64,000 nucleotides of DNA from Sphingobium sp. YR768. Its GTDB lineage: Bacteria; Pseudomonadota; Alphaproteobacteria; Sphingomonadales; Sphingomonadaceae. Shown piece by piece: positions 55,925-63,906 of the stretch. Position 1 is the stretch's first letter, and every line of letters begins with the position of its first letter. A model generated the notes under the pieces. That model saw only the letters and a list, made by a program, of their open reading frames with translations. It had not been told where the DNA came from and made no database searches. Location: positions 401,668-465,667 of the forward strand of contig NZ_FOGE01000002.1 of assembly GCF_900111125.1 (NCBI RefSeq), read 5' to 3'. The position numbers and the translations under genes are program-made.

Positions 55925-56059
55925 TGTCATGCCAGCGAAAGCTGGCATCTCAGGCGAAGGCGCGAAACGGTAGAGCTTGGCGTTTGTCCGAGCTTATCGC
56001 GCCATCGCCTGAGACCCAAGCGTTGGCCTTTGGCCGCCCTTCGGGTCGCTGGGGTGACG
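55925..56059. mobile_element. Gene-less relative of the GIY-YIG unit (non-autonomous, MITE-like)
   Basis: The left end TGTCATGCCAGCGAAAGCTGGC then ATCTCAGGCG and right end CGCCTGAGACCC ... GCTGGGGTGACGA match the ends of the 27282-27657 unit. The 30 bp inside the left end (GGCGCG..ACG.TAG.GC.TGGCG) match the DNA spanning the GIY-YIG start codon, and CTTATC near the right end matches its last codons. The rest of the gene is missing. This is what an internal deletion derivative would look like. Confidence 0.65.
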
Positions 56060-56147
56060 AAAATGGGAGGATGCTTTCGGCCATCATTACAATCCGTTTG
56101 CCCTGTCCATTTCTGATCGCCTTGCACTGAAGGCCCATAATATGTTC

Positions 56148-56298
56148 GCGCAGAGAACGCAGAGTGAGGATAGCAATCGTCTCTGCGCTCTCTGCGCCTC
56201 TGCGCGAAATCCTTCTTCATTCTGGTTCACGCGGAGGCGCGGAGACGCAGAGGCGTTGCGCACCTCCTCCGCGTCTCCGCGCCTCCGCGTGAACTACA
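56148..56298. repeat. Two adjacent inverted repeats (GCGCAGAG... and CACGCGGAGGCGCGGAG... types)
   Basis: The first pair runs from TTCGCGCAGAGAACGCAGAG to CTCTGCGCCTCTGCGCGAA (about 56148-56211). The second runs from GTTCACGCGGAGGCGCGGAG to CTCCGCGCCTCCGCGTGAAC (about 56225-56297). Arms are about 20-30 bp and near perfect. Confidence 0.75.
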
Positions 56299-56406
56299 TA
56301 TATTGCCTGCGGCGCTGCGCCGACACGGCTTCGCCCCCACCCTGTCCTATCCTCCCCTTTTACCCCCATAATCCCGCCCGGCTCTTTCCACCGTCCGATG
56401 TCCCCA

Positions 56407-56474
56407 CTTTCCGATAGGATCACGTCCGCGCAACGAAATGTCGCATTCCACGGGACATATGCGAAGTTAAGCGG
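56407..56474 (+). repeat. 68-bp dispersed element, copy 3 (diverged)
   Basis: Aligns without gaps to the reverse complement of 9383-9450. The first 15 bp (CTTTCCGATAGGATC) and most of the last 23 bp (CATATGCGAAGTTAAGCGG) are identical; the centre differs at many positions. It lies about 190 bp upstream of purS. Confidence 0.65.
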
Positions 56475-56663
56475 CGCAAATCCTGTTTCCTTGCCCCGCC
56501 AGCATCGCCGCAAACTCCGCCCCGCCCCTCGCCCGATTATCGCCCAACGCCTCCCACCGTCATAATGGCTTGCCTCCGCGCGCCGCCGCGCCTAGGGGGT
56601 GCGGCAACTGCATCATCCCGCGCATCAGGCGCGGCATCTGGCGATTCCAAGGAGTCCACGCCC

Positions 56664-56897
56664 ATGAAAGCCCGCATTTTCGTCACCCTCAAGGGCGGTG
56701 TTCTCGATCCGCAGGGTCGGGCGATCCAGCATGCGCTGGGCGGTCTGGGCTTTGACGGCGTCAATGACGTGCGCGCCGGCAAGCTCATCGAACTGGATCT
56801 GGCCGACGGCACCAGCGACGAGGATATCGACGCCATGTGCCGCAAGCTGCTGGCCAACACGGTGATCGAAAATTATCGCATCGAGAAGGTCGCCTGA
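56664..56897 (+). CDS. purS: Phosphoribosylformylglycinamidine synthase subunit PurS
   Basis: 77-residue Pur[41 protein letters not shown] and the C-terminal [16 protein letters not shown]. It bridges PurQ and PurL in the FGAM synthase complex of purine synthesis. ATG 56664 follows AAGGAG. purQ begins one base after its stop. Confidence 0.96.
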   Translation: MKARIFVTLKGGVLDPQGRAIQHALGGLGFDGVNDVRAGKLIELDLADGTSDEDIDAMCRKLLANTVIENYRIEKVA

Positions 56898-56898
56898 G

Positions 56899-57573
56899 AT
56901 GAAGAGCGCCGTCATCGTCTTTCCGGGCAGCAATTGCGACCGCGACCTGGCGGTGGCGTTCGAGGCTGCGACCGGAGCCAAGCCCGCCATGATCTGGCAC
57001 CGGGACACCGAATTGCCCGACGACATCGACCTGATCGGCGTGCCGGGCGGCTTTTCCTATGGCGACTATCTGCGCTCCGGCGCGATGGCCGCGCGCTCGC
57101 CGGTGATGCAGGCGGTGGCCAGGGCCGCCGACCGTGGCGCCTATGTGCTGGGCATCTGCAACGGCTTTCAGGTGCTGACCGAAAGCGGCCTGCTGCCCGG
57201 CGCGCTGCTGCGCAACGCCGGCGGCCATTTCGTGTGCCGCGACGTCGCCCTGACGGTCGAGAACGCCCAGAGCGCGTTCACCAGCCGCTATGAAGCGGGC
57301 GAGGCGATCCGCTATCCGGTCGCGCATCATGACGGCAATTATTTCGCCGACGATACGACGCTGGACCGGCTGGAAGGCGAAGGCCGCGTCGCGCTGCGCT
57401 ATGCGGAAAACGTCAACGGGTCCGCCCGCAACATCGCCGGCATCCTCAATGAAGCGGGCAATGTGCTGGGCATGATGCCGCACCCCGAGCGCGTGATCGA
57501 AGCCGCCCATGGCGCGACCGACGGCAAGCGCCTGTTCGAGGGGCTGGTGGAAGGCCTGCTGGCGCGGGCCTGA
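56899..57573 (+). CDS. purQ: Phosphoribosylformylglycinamidine synthase subunit PurQ
   Basis: 224-residue class I glutamine amidotransferase. The catalytic Cys is in [20 protein letters not shown]; the His-Glu pair is in [10 protein letters not shown] near the C-terminus. It supplies ammonia to PurL, which is not encoded in this window. Transcription probably ends at the hairpin at 57591-57636. Confidence 0.97.
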   Translation: MKSAVIVFPGSNCDRDLAVAFEAATGAKPAMIWHRDTELPDDIDLIGVPGGFSYGDYLRSGAMAARSPVMQAVARAADRGAYVLGICNGFQVLTESGLLPGALLRNAGGHFVCRDVALTVENAQSAFTSRYEAGEAIRYPVAHHDGNYFADDTTLDRLEGEGRVALRYAENVNGSARNIAGILNEAGNVLGMMPHPERVIEAAHGATDGKRLFEGLVEGLLARA

Positions 57574-57590
57574 TCCAATCCGCCGATACG

Positions 57591-57636
57591 GCACAAAAAG
57601 AGCGCCCCCGGATCGGATGGCGCTCTTTTTTTGTGC
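57591..57636. terminator. Bidirectional intrinsic terminator after purQ
   Basis: GCACAAAAAGAGCGCC pairs with GGCGCTCTTTTTTTGTGC around a 12-nt loop. Runs of A before and T after the stem let it act for purQ on the plus strand and for the wzc-like operon on the minus strand. Confidence 0.87.
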
Positions 57637-57651
57637 CTGTTCGTCATTGCG

Positions 57652-57710
57652 AGCGAAGCGAAGCAATCCATCGTAGTGCCTTGGATTGCTTCGCTTCGCT
57701 CGCAATGACG
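57652..57710. repeat. REP-like inverted repeat (CGTCATTGCGAGCG family)
   Basis: Near-perfect 26-bp arms, CGTCATTGCGAGCGAAGCGA with its complement ending TCGCAATGACG, around about 8 bp. It is the cleanest member of the family found at 35831 and 39380. Confidence 0.88.
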
Positions 57711-57729
57711 AAGATCGTTTTAGCTATCC

Positions 57730-59865
57730 TCACCCGCCCCGATGATAGTCATAGTCGAAGGCGCGGCCCTGTTGCTTGGTGAGGATGGCGCCGATGATGA
57801 CGCCGCCTGCCCGGCGCAGCCGCTCGACCGAAGCGCGCAGGCCGCCATGATGGTTGCGGCCCCATTCGACCACCAGCAGGTTCGCCTGCGCCCGCGCGCC
57901 CAGCAGGCTGGCGTCGCCCAGCCCCAGGATCGGCGGCGCGTCGATCAGGATCGTGTCATAATCATCGCGCACCGACGCCAGCAGCGTATCGAGCGCCGGG
58001 GTGGCCAGCAATTCCGTGGGGTTGGGCGGCACCGCGCCACAGGGGAGTAGCGATATGCCCTCCACTCCGGTCGGGATGATGGCGTCGGCGGGCCTGGCCT
58101 GTCCGGTCAGCACTTCGCTAATGCCCTTGCCCGGCGCGACGCGGAACAGGGCGTGCTGCACCGGCCGGCGCATGTCGCCATCGACCACCAGCACTTTCTT
58201 GCCGAGGCCCGCCAGCGCCAGCGCCAGCGCGTTGAGGGTCAGGGACTTGCCTTCCCCCTCCTGCGCGCTGGTGACGAGGATGGAGCGCGGCAGACCGCCG
58301 GTCGACGCCAATAGCAACGACCGCGCGATCGGGATGAAGATTTCGGGCGGCTGGGGACTATCGCCCGTCACCGGCACCGCGCCCAGCAGCGGCAGCCCGA
58401 CCCGCTCCGCCAGCGTATCGGCCGACGTCACCGCATCGTCGAATATGTGGCGCGCCGCCACCAGCAACAGCCCCAGCGCCAGCCCACCCAGCGCAGCGAG
58501 GAGGAGAGTTTCCCCAACCTTGGGCGAGAAGGGCCGCGCCGGCACCGCCGCCCGGTCGAGCGGCTGGATGCGCCCGGCCTGGAACCCGGCCTGCGACGCC
58601 ATGTCGCGATAGCGCTGCAACAGGCTGTCATGCAGCATGCGATAGGTATCGACCGATCGTTCGTAGATACCCATCTGCACATCGCGGCCACGCGCGGCCT
58701 GCGCATCGCGCTCCAGAGCGGTAATTTCCGATCCGATCTGCTTTTCGCCATGGACGGCGACGTCATATTGTTCCTTGAGCGAAGCGCGGATGCGGTTCGC
58801 CATCTCGTCGGCCTGATCGTCCAGCGCGGCGAGGCGGGCGCGCGCCTCGCGCATTTCGGGATGGGCATCCTTGCGGAACTGCCGCTCCTCGACCAGCGCG
58901 GCGCGGGCCTGCGCCCGTTCCGTCATCAATTGCTGCATCGCGCCGTTGTTCAGCACTTCCGGCAGCGTTTCGGCGCTGGCGCGGCGGGCGCTTTCCCAGC
59001 GCTTTTGCGCGGCGATCCGATCGGATACCGCCTGCGCCCGGAAACCGTTGAGCTGCGCCAGACGGCTTTCGATCGATCCTTCGGACGGCGCGAATTTGGG
59101 TTCGGCAGGCTTTGCCTTGGTGGCATCACCCTGCGCGCTCTGATCCGGCTCCACCGGGGCGCCGCCGCTGCGGGCGGCATAGACGGCCAGTTCGCGTTCC
59201 GCGCGCGACAGGTCAGTGCGGGCGCCATCCAGCTCGCCCAGCAGGAAACGGCGCGCCTGCACGCCCGATTCAAAGCCGCGCTTCAGGTCCGACCGGATCA
59301 GGCTGTCAGCATAGGCATTGGCGACCCGGGCGGACAATGTCGGATCGGCACTGACGAAGCTGATGCGCATGACCCGCGACTTGCCGGGCAGTTCGACTTC
59401 CAGCTTCTGCCGCAACAGGGTGACGACCCGCTCCTGCTCCACCTGCCGCTGGCTGAGGCCGACCGATCCCTCCTTGGGGCGGCTGACCCCCATGCCATCG
59501 AAGAAGGTCGACGTGCCGACCAGCGCCAGACTGCGCGCGACCTCCTCGGCCAGCGCGCGGCTGCGCAGCACTTCCAATTCGGTCTGCATCACCGTTTCGG
59601 TGTCATCACTGGTGGGTCGGGGCGTGCCGGTCCCTGCCGCACCGGCAGGCAGATCCTCCACCTCGACCGAAGCGGTCGCACGATAATAAGGCGTCGACAA
59701 CAAGATGTAGAGCAAGGCCGCCAGCAGACAGAGCGCCATGGTGACGAACAGGATGACGCGGTGACGCCGCAGCACCGTCCAATAGGCGCGCGTCCGCCGC
59801 GCCAGCCGGGCGCCTGCGCCCTCGCCTTCGGGCATGTCGGTCGGATCGATCAGGGTCGCGGCCAT
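57730..59865 (-). CDS. Wzc-like polysaccharide co-polymerase with BY-kinase domain
   Basis: 711-residue inner-membrane protein. A Wzz domain with TM1 (VILFVTMALCLLAALLYILL, about 38-58) and TM2 near 440-460 (LLLAALGGLALGLLLVAAR) encloses a long periplasmic coiled-coil region. The C-terminal tyrosine kinase has Walker A TSAQEGEGKSLTLNALALAL, Walker A' VLVVDGDMRRP, Walker B YDTILIDAPP, and a short Tyr-containing tail (FDYDYHRGG). It controls exopolysaccharide chain length. ATG 59865 overlaps the upstream stop (TGATG); a TTG at 59868 is possible. Confidence 0.93.
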   Translation of the reverse strand: MAATLIDPTDMPEGEGAGARLARRTRAYWTVLRRHRVILFVTMALCLLAALLYILLSTPYYRATASVEVEDLPAGAAGTGTPRPTSDDTETVMQTELEVLRSRALAEEVARSLALVGTSTFFDGMGVSRPKEGSVGLSQRQVEQERVVTLLRQKLEVELPGKSRVMRISFVSADPTLSARVANAYADSLIRSDLKRGFESGVQARRFLLGELDGARTDLSRAERELAVYAARSGGAPVEPDQSAQGDATKAKPAEPKFAPSEGSIESRLAQLNGFRAQAVSDRIAAQKRWESARRASAETLPEVLNNGAMQQLMTERAQARAALVEERQFRKDAHPEMREARARLAALDDQADEMANRIRASLKEQYDVAVHGEKQIGSEITALERDAQAARGRDVQMGIYERSVDTYRMLHDSLLQRYRDMASQAGFQAGRIQPLDRAAVPARPFSPKVGETLLLAALGGLALGLLLVAARHIFDDAVTSADTLAERVGLPLLGAVPVTGDSPQPPEIFIPIARSLLLASTGGLPRSILVTSAQEGEGKSLTLNALALALAGLGKKVLVVDGDMRRPVQHALFRVAPGKGISEVLTGQARPADAIIPTGVEGISLLPCGAVPPNPTELLATPALDTLLASVRDDYDTILIDAPPILGLGDASLLGARAQANLLVVEWGRNHHGGLRASVERLRRAGGVIIGAILTKQQGRAFDYDYHRGG

Positions 59866-60569
59866 CAATGCTCTCCGTCCAGCGCGATGAAGCCCGCCGC
59901 GACGGCCGGCACCGCGATCAGCGCGCCGCCCAATATCGCCTTGGCGCGCGACAGGCCGACGATCACCTGATCGCCGGGCAGAATTTCAGGGTCGGGCGCC
60001 TTGCCCTTGCGGATGGCGCCAAGGTCGAACATCGCCGCCTGACGCTGGCCATCCATCTGGCGCACAACCACGATCTGGCTTAGGCCAGCGAGGCGGGTCG
60101 GTCCTTTGGCGAGAGCCACCGCCTGCAACAGGGTCAGTCGCCCGTCGACCGGGTACAGGCCGGGTTCGCGCACTTCCCCGTCCAGCGTGATGCGGCGGCC
60201 CACCGCCTTCTTCACGAACAGGGTCACTTGCGGCGACACCAGATAGCGCTCCAGCCGCCCGGCGACAACGTCGGCCGCCTCGCTGGCGGTCAGGCCCGCG
60301 ACCGATATGTCGCCGACCAGCGGCATCCGCATCATGCCCGCCGCCGTCACCTGCGCATCTTCCAGCGACAGATCGGGTTCATGATAGACCTGAATGCGCA
60401 GCACATCGTCGGGACTGATGCGATAGTCCATGCCGACGGCAGGCGCAGGCGGGATCGCGACGTAGGCGGCTTCGCCTCGCGGCGCATCCTCGACAGTGGT
60501 GCAACCGGCAAGCGCGGTGCAGATCACCGCAACGGCAATGGATCGGCTGATGCTGTTCCGATGCTTCAT
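59865..60569 (-). CDS. Polysaccharide export lipoprotein (Wza-like)
   Basis: 234-residue outer-membrane export protein. The lipoprotein signal ends with lipobox LAGC (Cys near 23). The Poly_export domain is YRISPDDVLRIQVYHEPDLS, and a SLBB-type segment includes GEVREPGLYPVDGRLTLLQA. It would form the outer-membrane channel that works with the Wzc-like partner encoded immediately downstream. ATG 60569 is the usual start before the Lys/Arg-rich signal. Confidence 0.92.
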   Translation of the reverse strand: MKHRNSISRSIAVAVICTALAGCTTVEDAPRGEAAYVAIPPAPAVGMDYRISPDDVLRIQVYHEPDLSLEDAQVTAAGMMRMPLVGDISVAGLTASEAADVVAGRLERYLVSPQVTLFVKKAVGRRITLDGEVREPGLYPVDGRLTLLQAVALAKGPTRLAGLSQIVVVRQMDGQRQAAMFDLGAIRKGKAPDPEILPGDQVIVGLSRAKAILGGALIAVPAVAAGFIALDGEH

Positions 60570-60671
60570 CCGCCCTGTAACCCCATCATAGCCCGTATGA
60601 GGGCGGGGGTTAGCGGCGTGACAGGGCGATGGCAACCGCGTCCGGGACGGGTCGAGCCCGGCGATGCCGCC

Positions 60672-61967
60672 TCAGACGGCGACTCGGCCGGGCGTGGGCT
60701 GCGCCACGCGGCGCGGCTGATCGGGCCAGATTCCCCGCGTGTCATAGACGGCCTTGCCGGCGCGTTCGTCGACGGGGACAGATTTGAACATGTCATGATC
60801 GACAAGAATGACGAACAGGCCGCATTGTTCCAGAGCCGTATCGAGATCGATCAATTCCGCGCCCGTCCCGGCAAACTCCATCGGCAGTTCCTGCGCATAG
60901 GGCTCTACCAGCTTGATCCGCCGACCATAGCGGCGGGCAAGGCGCGCGGCGACCTTCACCGCCGGGCTTTCCCGGAAATCATCGATATTCGCCTTGAAGG
61001 CGAGGCCGAGGCACGCGACGTCCTCACCGGCGAACTCGTCGATCATGTCGGAAGCCTTGGCGACGACATAGTCGGTCTTGCCGTCATTCACTTCGCGCGC
61101 GGTGCGGATGATGCGGGCATTTTCCGGATCGCCATGGACGATGAACCAGGGATCGACGGCGATGCAATGACCGCCCACGCCCGGACCGGGCGACAGGATG
61201 TTGACGCGCGGATGCCGATTGGCGAGGCGGATCACCTCCCAAACGTCGATGTCCATATTCTCCGCAATCACCGACAATTCGTTGGCGAAGGCGATATTGA
61301 CGTCACGGAAGCTGTTTTCGACCAGCTTCACCATCTCGGCCGCGCGGGCGGTGGTGGTGATGCAGGCGCCACGCACGAACTGACGATAAAAACCCAGCGC
61401 CTTGCGCGCGCAGCGCGGCGTAATGCCGCCGATGCAGCGATCATTGTCGATCAGTTCGACGAGGATGCGGCCGGGCAGAACCCGTTCCGGGCAATAGGCG
61501 ATGGCGATATCGCCCTGCACGCCCTTGCCGGGCATCTTCAGGTCGGGGCGCAGTTCCGCCATGACATCGCGCATCGCTTCGGTCGTGCCGACGGGCGATG
61601 TGGATTCAAGGATCACCGTGTCGCCGGCCTTCAGCACAGGGGCGACTGTCTTGGCGGCCTTCAGCACATAACTGATATCCGGCGCGCGATCTTCCGCCAC
61701 CGGAGTCGGCACGGCGATGATGAAGACGTCGCTTTCCTCGACCTCCAGCGACGCCCGCAGATTGCCGCGCGACACCACGCCCTGCACCAGACCGTCGAGA
61801 TCGACTTCCTCGATATGGACGCGGCCCGAATTGACGGTGTCCACCACATGGGCGGACACGTCCACGCCCACCACCCTGGCGCCGCCACGCGCGATCAGGG
61901 CGGCGGTCGGCAGGCCGATATAGCCGAGGCCGATGACGGAAACCTTCTGCTTGGCGTCGACGGGCAT
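60672..61967 (-). CDS. wecC: UDP-N-acetyl-D-mannosaminuronate dehydrogenase
   Basis: 431-residue nucleotide-sugar dehydrogenase. The NAD loop is VSVIGLGYIGLPTAALIARG; the catalytic region is VGGHCIAVDPWFIVH (the WecC type has no Cys directly at the UGD position pattern and uses this GGHC Cys); ESTSPVGTTEAM and KLVENSFRDVNIAFANELS are family motifs. It oxidises UDP-ManNAc to UDP-ManNAcA. wecB in the same operon supplies its substrate. ATG 61967 (MPVDAKQKVSVIG) is the start. Confidence 0.93.
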   Translation of the reverse strand: MPVDAKQKVSVIGLGYIGLPTAALIARGGARVVGVDVSAHVVDTVNSGRVHIEEVDLDGLVQGVVSRGNLRASLEVEESDVFIIAVPTPVAEDRAPDISYVLKAAKTVAPVLKAGDTVILESTSPVGTTEAMRDVMAELRPDLKMPGKGVQGDIAIAYCPERVLPGRILVELIDNDRCIGGITPRCARKALGFYRQFVRGACITTTARAAEMVKLVENSFRDVNIAFANELSVIAENMDIDVWEVIRLANRHPRVNILSPGPGVGGHCIAVDPWFIVHGDPENARIIRTAREVNDGKTDYVVAKASDMIDEFAGEDVACLGLAFKANIDDFRESPAVKVAARLARRYGRRIKLVEPYAQELPMEFAGTGAELIDLDTALEQCGLFVILVDHDMFKSVPVDERAGKAVYDTRGIWPDQPRRVAQPTPGRVAV

Positions 61968-62071
61968 GGGTCGGGACAGTCCTTCAGCGGTGAATTTGGC
62001 CGTTGTTCTGCCCCGAAATGCTGAAGATTTCGGTAATAGTGAAGAGGGAACGGGGAAAAATACCCTTATGC

Positions 62072-62308
62072 CTACCGATAGCGGGGGCTTGGCTGGCGGG
62101 CGATATGGGCGGAGGAGCGCGTCACCGGAGTCGTGATGATCTTGGTCTTCAGCAGTTCGCGGATGCGGTCGGCGCCGAGCGGGTTGAGCAGCACGACGCG
62201 CGTTCCCCCGGCGGGCAGCGCCTCGATCGTGGAGATGGCGATGGCGTGGCGGGCGCACAGTGTGGTGACGTCCTCGACCGAGGTCGTGACGTTGATCGCG
62301 CGGCTCAT
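62072..62308 (-). CDS. Small conserved-looking protein between wecB and wecC
   Basis: 78-residue protein from ATG 62308. Its sequence alternates hydrophobic and charged residues (MSRAINVTTSVEDVTTLCAR, ISTIEALPAGGTRVVLLNPL, GADRIRELLKTKIITTPVTR) in the manner of a small alpha/beta domain, with a basic tail. No family is recognised. Its place inside the polysaccharide operon suggests a role there. Confidence 0.6.
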   Translation of the reverse strand: MSRAINVTTSVEDVTTLCARHAIAISTIEALPAGGTRVVLLNPLGADRIRELLKTKIITTPVTRSSAHIARQPSPRYR

Positions 62309-62493
62309 ATGCGGTTTTCCGTCATGAAAGACAGGCGCAGCGGAGAAAAATAAGACATGAAAGACGCTCCTTGCGTAGCAAGCGGGAGCGCGATTGTCTC
62401 TCTGTCGGGGCGCGTGCTTGCAGGCAGGATCGCGGCGATGCGGCCTGATAGCAGTCCCCTCGCCCTGCGTCGCGCCCTTTCTGGCGCAATCGG

Positions 62494-63606
62494 TCAGCCG
62501 GCCGCGATCACTACCGCGATCCGCTCCGCCGCGCCCCCGTCGCCAAAGGGATTATGCGCGCGGGCCATGGCGTCATAAGCGTCCTGATCGTCCAGCAGCG
62601 CCAGCACTTCGCGCACGATCAGCGCGCGATCGGTGCCGACCAGCTTCGCCGTGCCGGCCTCCACCCCCTCGGGACGCTCGGTCGTTTCGCGCATCACCAG
62701 CACCGGCTTGCCGAGCGATGGCGCCTCCTCCTGAACGCCGCCGCTGTCGGTCAGGACGAGGTGACATAGATCGAGCAACCGCACGAAATGGGGATAGTCG
62801 AGCGGTTCGATCATCGCAACATTGGGCAAGTCGCCCAGCACGGCGTCCATGACCGGGCGGACATTGGGATTGGGATGGACCGGGAAGATCACCGCCACGT
62901 CCGGTCGGGCGGCGATATCGGCGATGGAGCGGGCGATCGCCTCCATGCCGCCCCCGAAATTCTCGCGCCGATGGCTGGTGACGGCGACGATCCGCTTGCC
63001 CGCAAAGCGCGCGGCCAGATCATCCAGACCGCTGGCCAGCGACGCATCGGCCACCACCCGGTCGCGCGTAGCCAGCAACGCATCGATGACGGTGTTGCCG
63101 GTGATGTGGATACCAGCGGCATCGCGATTTTCCCGCAGCAGCGCATCGGCCGCCGCCTGCGTCGGGGCGAAATTCATGTCGGCAATACAGGCGACGACTC
63201 GCCGGTTCACTTCCTCCGGCCAGGGATGATGAATGTCACCGCTGCGGAGTCCCGCTTCGACATGGGCAACCGGAATCTTGCGATAATAAGCGGCCAGACT
63301 GGCGACCATAGTTGTCAGCGTATCGCCGTGAACCACGATGCGATCGGGCTTTTCCGCGTCGAAGGCCTTGCCCAGTTCGACGATCAGTTTGGCCGTCAGC
63401 CCGTCCAGCGTCTGATTGGGCACCATGACGTCCAGATCGATATCGGGCACGATGCCGGCAATCTCCAGCACCTGATCCAGCAGTCCGCGATGCTGCGCCG
63501 TCACGATGACGCGCGTTTCCACGCCCGGCTGCGCGCGCAGCGCATGGACCACGGGGAACATCTTGATCGCTTCGGGACGGGTCCCGAACACCAAAGCCAC
63601 TTTCAC
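62494..63606 (-). CDS. wecB: UDP-N-acetylglucosamine 2-epimerase (non-hydrolysing)
   Basis: 370-residue GT-B-fold epimerase. It has VALVFGTRPEAIKMFPVVHA at the N-terminus, VHGDTLTTMVASLAAYY, HVEAGLRSGDIHHPWPEEVN, TSHRRENFGGGM, and LTDSGGVQEEAPSLGKPVLV with ETTERPE. It converts UDP-GlcNAc to UDP-ManNAc, the substrate of WecC. The start is GTG 63606. The intergenic block upstream contains a large inverted repeat. Confidence 0.95.
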   Translation of the reverse strand: MKVALVFGTRPEAIKMFPVVHALRAQPGVETRVIVTAQHRGLLDQVLEIAGIVPDIDLDVMVPNQTLDGLTAKLIVELGKAFDAEKPDRIVVHGDTLTTMVASLAAYYRKIPVAHVEAGLRSGDIHHPWPEEVNRRVVACIADMNFAPTQAAADALLRENRDAAGIHITGNTVIDALLATRDRVVADASLASGLDDLAARFAGKRIVAVTSHRRENFGGGMEAIARSIADIAARPDVAVIFPVHPNPNVRPVMDAVLGDLPNVAMIEPLDYPHFVRLLDLCHLVLTDSGGVQEEAPSLGKPVLVMRETTERPEGVEAGTAKLVGTDRALIVREVLALLDDQDAYDAMARAHNPFGDGGAAERIAVVIAAG

Positions 63607-63629
63607 CCTGCTATCCCTTTCGCTCGTCG

Positions 63630-63650
63630 AGAATGTGCTTCGCACATTCT
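63630..63650. repeat. Hairpin AGAATGTGC-TTC-GCACATTCT
   Basis: A perfect 9-bp stem with a 3-nt loop, 1 bp from the large inverted repeat and about 25 bp upstream of the wecB GTG start. Confidence 0.75.
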
Positions 63651-63651
63651 G

Positions 63652-63731
63652 CCGCACCGGCCCGCTCCCCCACCCGGCCACCCAACGGCAGTATCATATG
63701 GGTGGCCGGGTGGGGGAGCGGGCCGGTGCGG
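63652..63731. repeat. 32-bp perfect inverted repeat
   Basis: Bases 63652-63683 (starting CCGCACCGGCCCGCTCCCCC) are exactly complementary to 63700-63731; the loop is 16 nt. GC content is very high. It is not followed by a T-run. It lies between divergent wecB and ugd. Confidence 0.92.
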
Positions 63732-63735
63732 ATTC

Positions 63736-63759
63736 AAAATGCGCTCTTTCGCGCATTTT
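63736..63759. repeat. Palindrome AAAATGCGC-TCTTTC-GCGCATTTT
   Basis: A 9-bp perfect stem. The core AAATGCGCTCTTTC and CGCATTT is shared with 3897-3920. Confidence 0.75.
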
Positions 63760-63906
63760 CAAACAAAGCCCGACTTGGCAGAAAATGGTAACCAGTCGTT
63801 AAACGATCTTCAAAATTCGTCGCTGCATTGCAGCGAATTGTAATGGCCTGCGACTATGCTAGAGCCGTGACATAATCATCTCTTCTTGCGGGGCTGGAGC
63901 AGATTC

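Larger units (their letters stand above)
56060..56663. other. Gene-free, repeat-dense stretch upstream of purS
   Basis: About 600 bp with no convincing gene. It contains two tandem inverted repeats (56148-56298), the third copy of the 68-bp dispersed element (56407-56474), and the purS leader. The purS Shine-Dalgarno is AAGGAG at about 56649-56654. Confidence 0.6.
63607..63906. other. Divergent wecB-ugd intergenic region rich in palindromes
   Basis: 300 bp without a gene. From left to right it holds a 9-bp hairpin (63630-63650), a 32-bp perfect inverted repeat (63652-63731) and the ATGCGC-type palindrome (63736-63759), then about 145 bp of ugd leader. Confidence 0.75.

Noticed and set aside
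55925..56298. CRISPR array
   Set aside because: The repeats are inverted and unequal, with no regular direct repeat and spacer pattern, and no cas gene is present.
56142..56417. 91-residue frame through the inverted repeats before purS
   Set aside because: It is made almost entirely of the repeat arms and has no codon bias.
58447..62024. Long plus-strand frames opposite the wzc-like, wza-like and wecC genes
   Set aside because: They mirror strong minus-strand genes and contain no recognisable domain.
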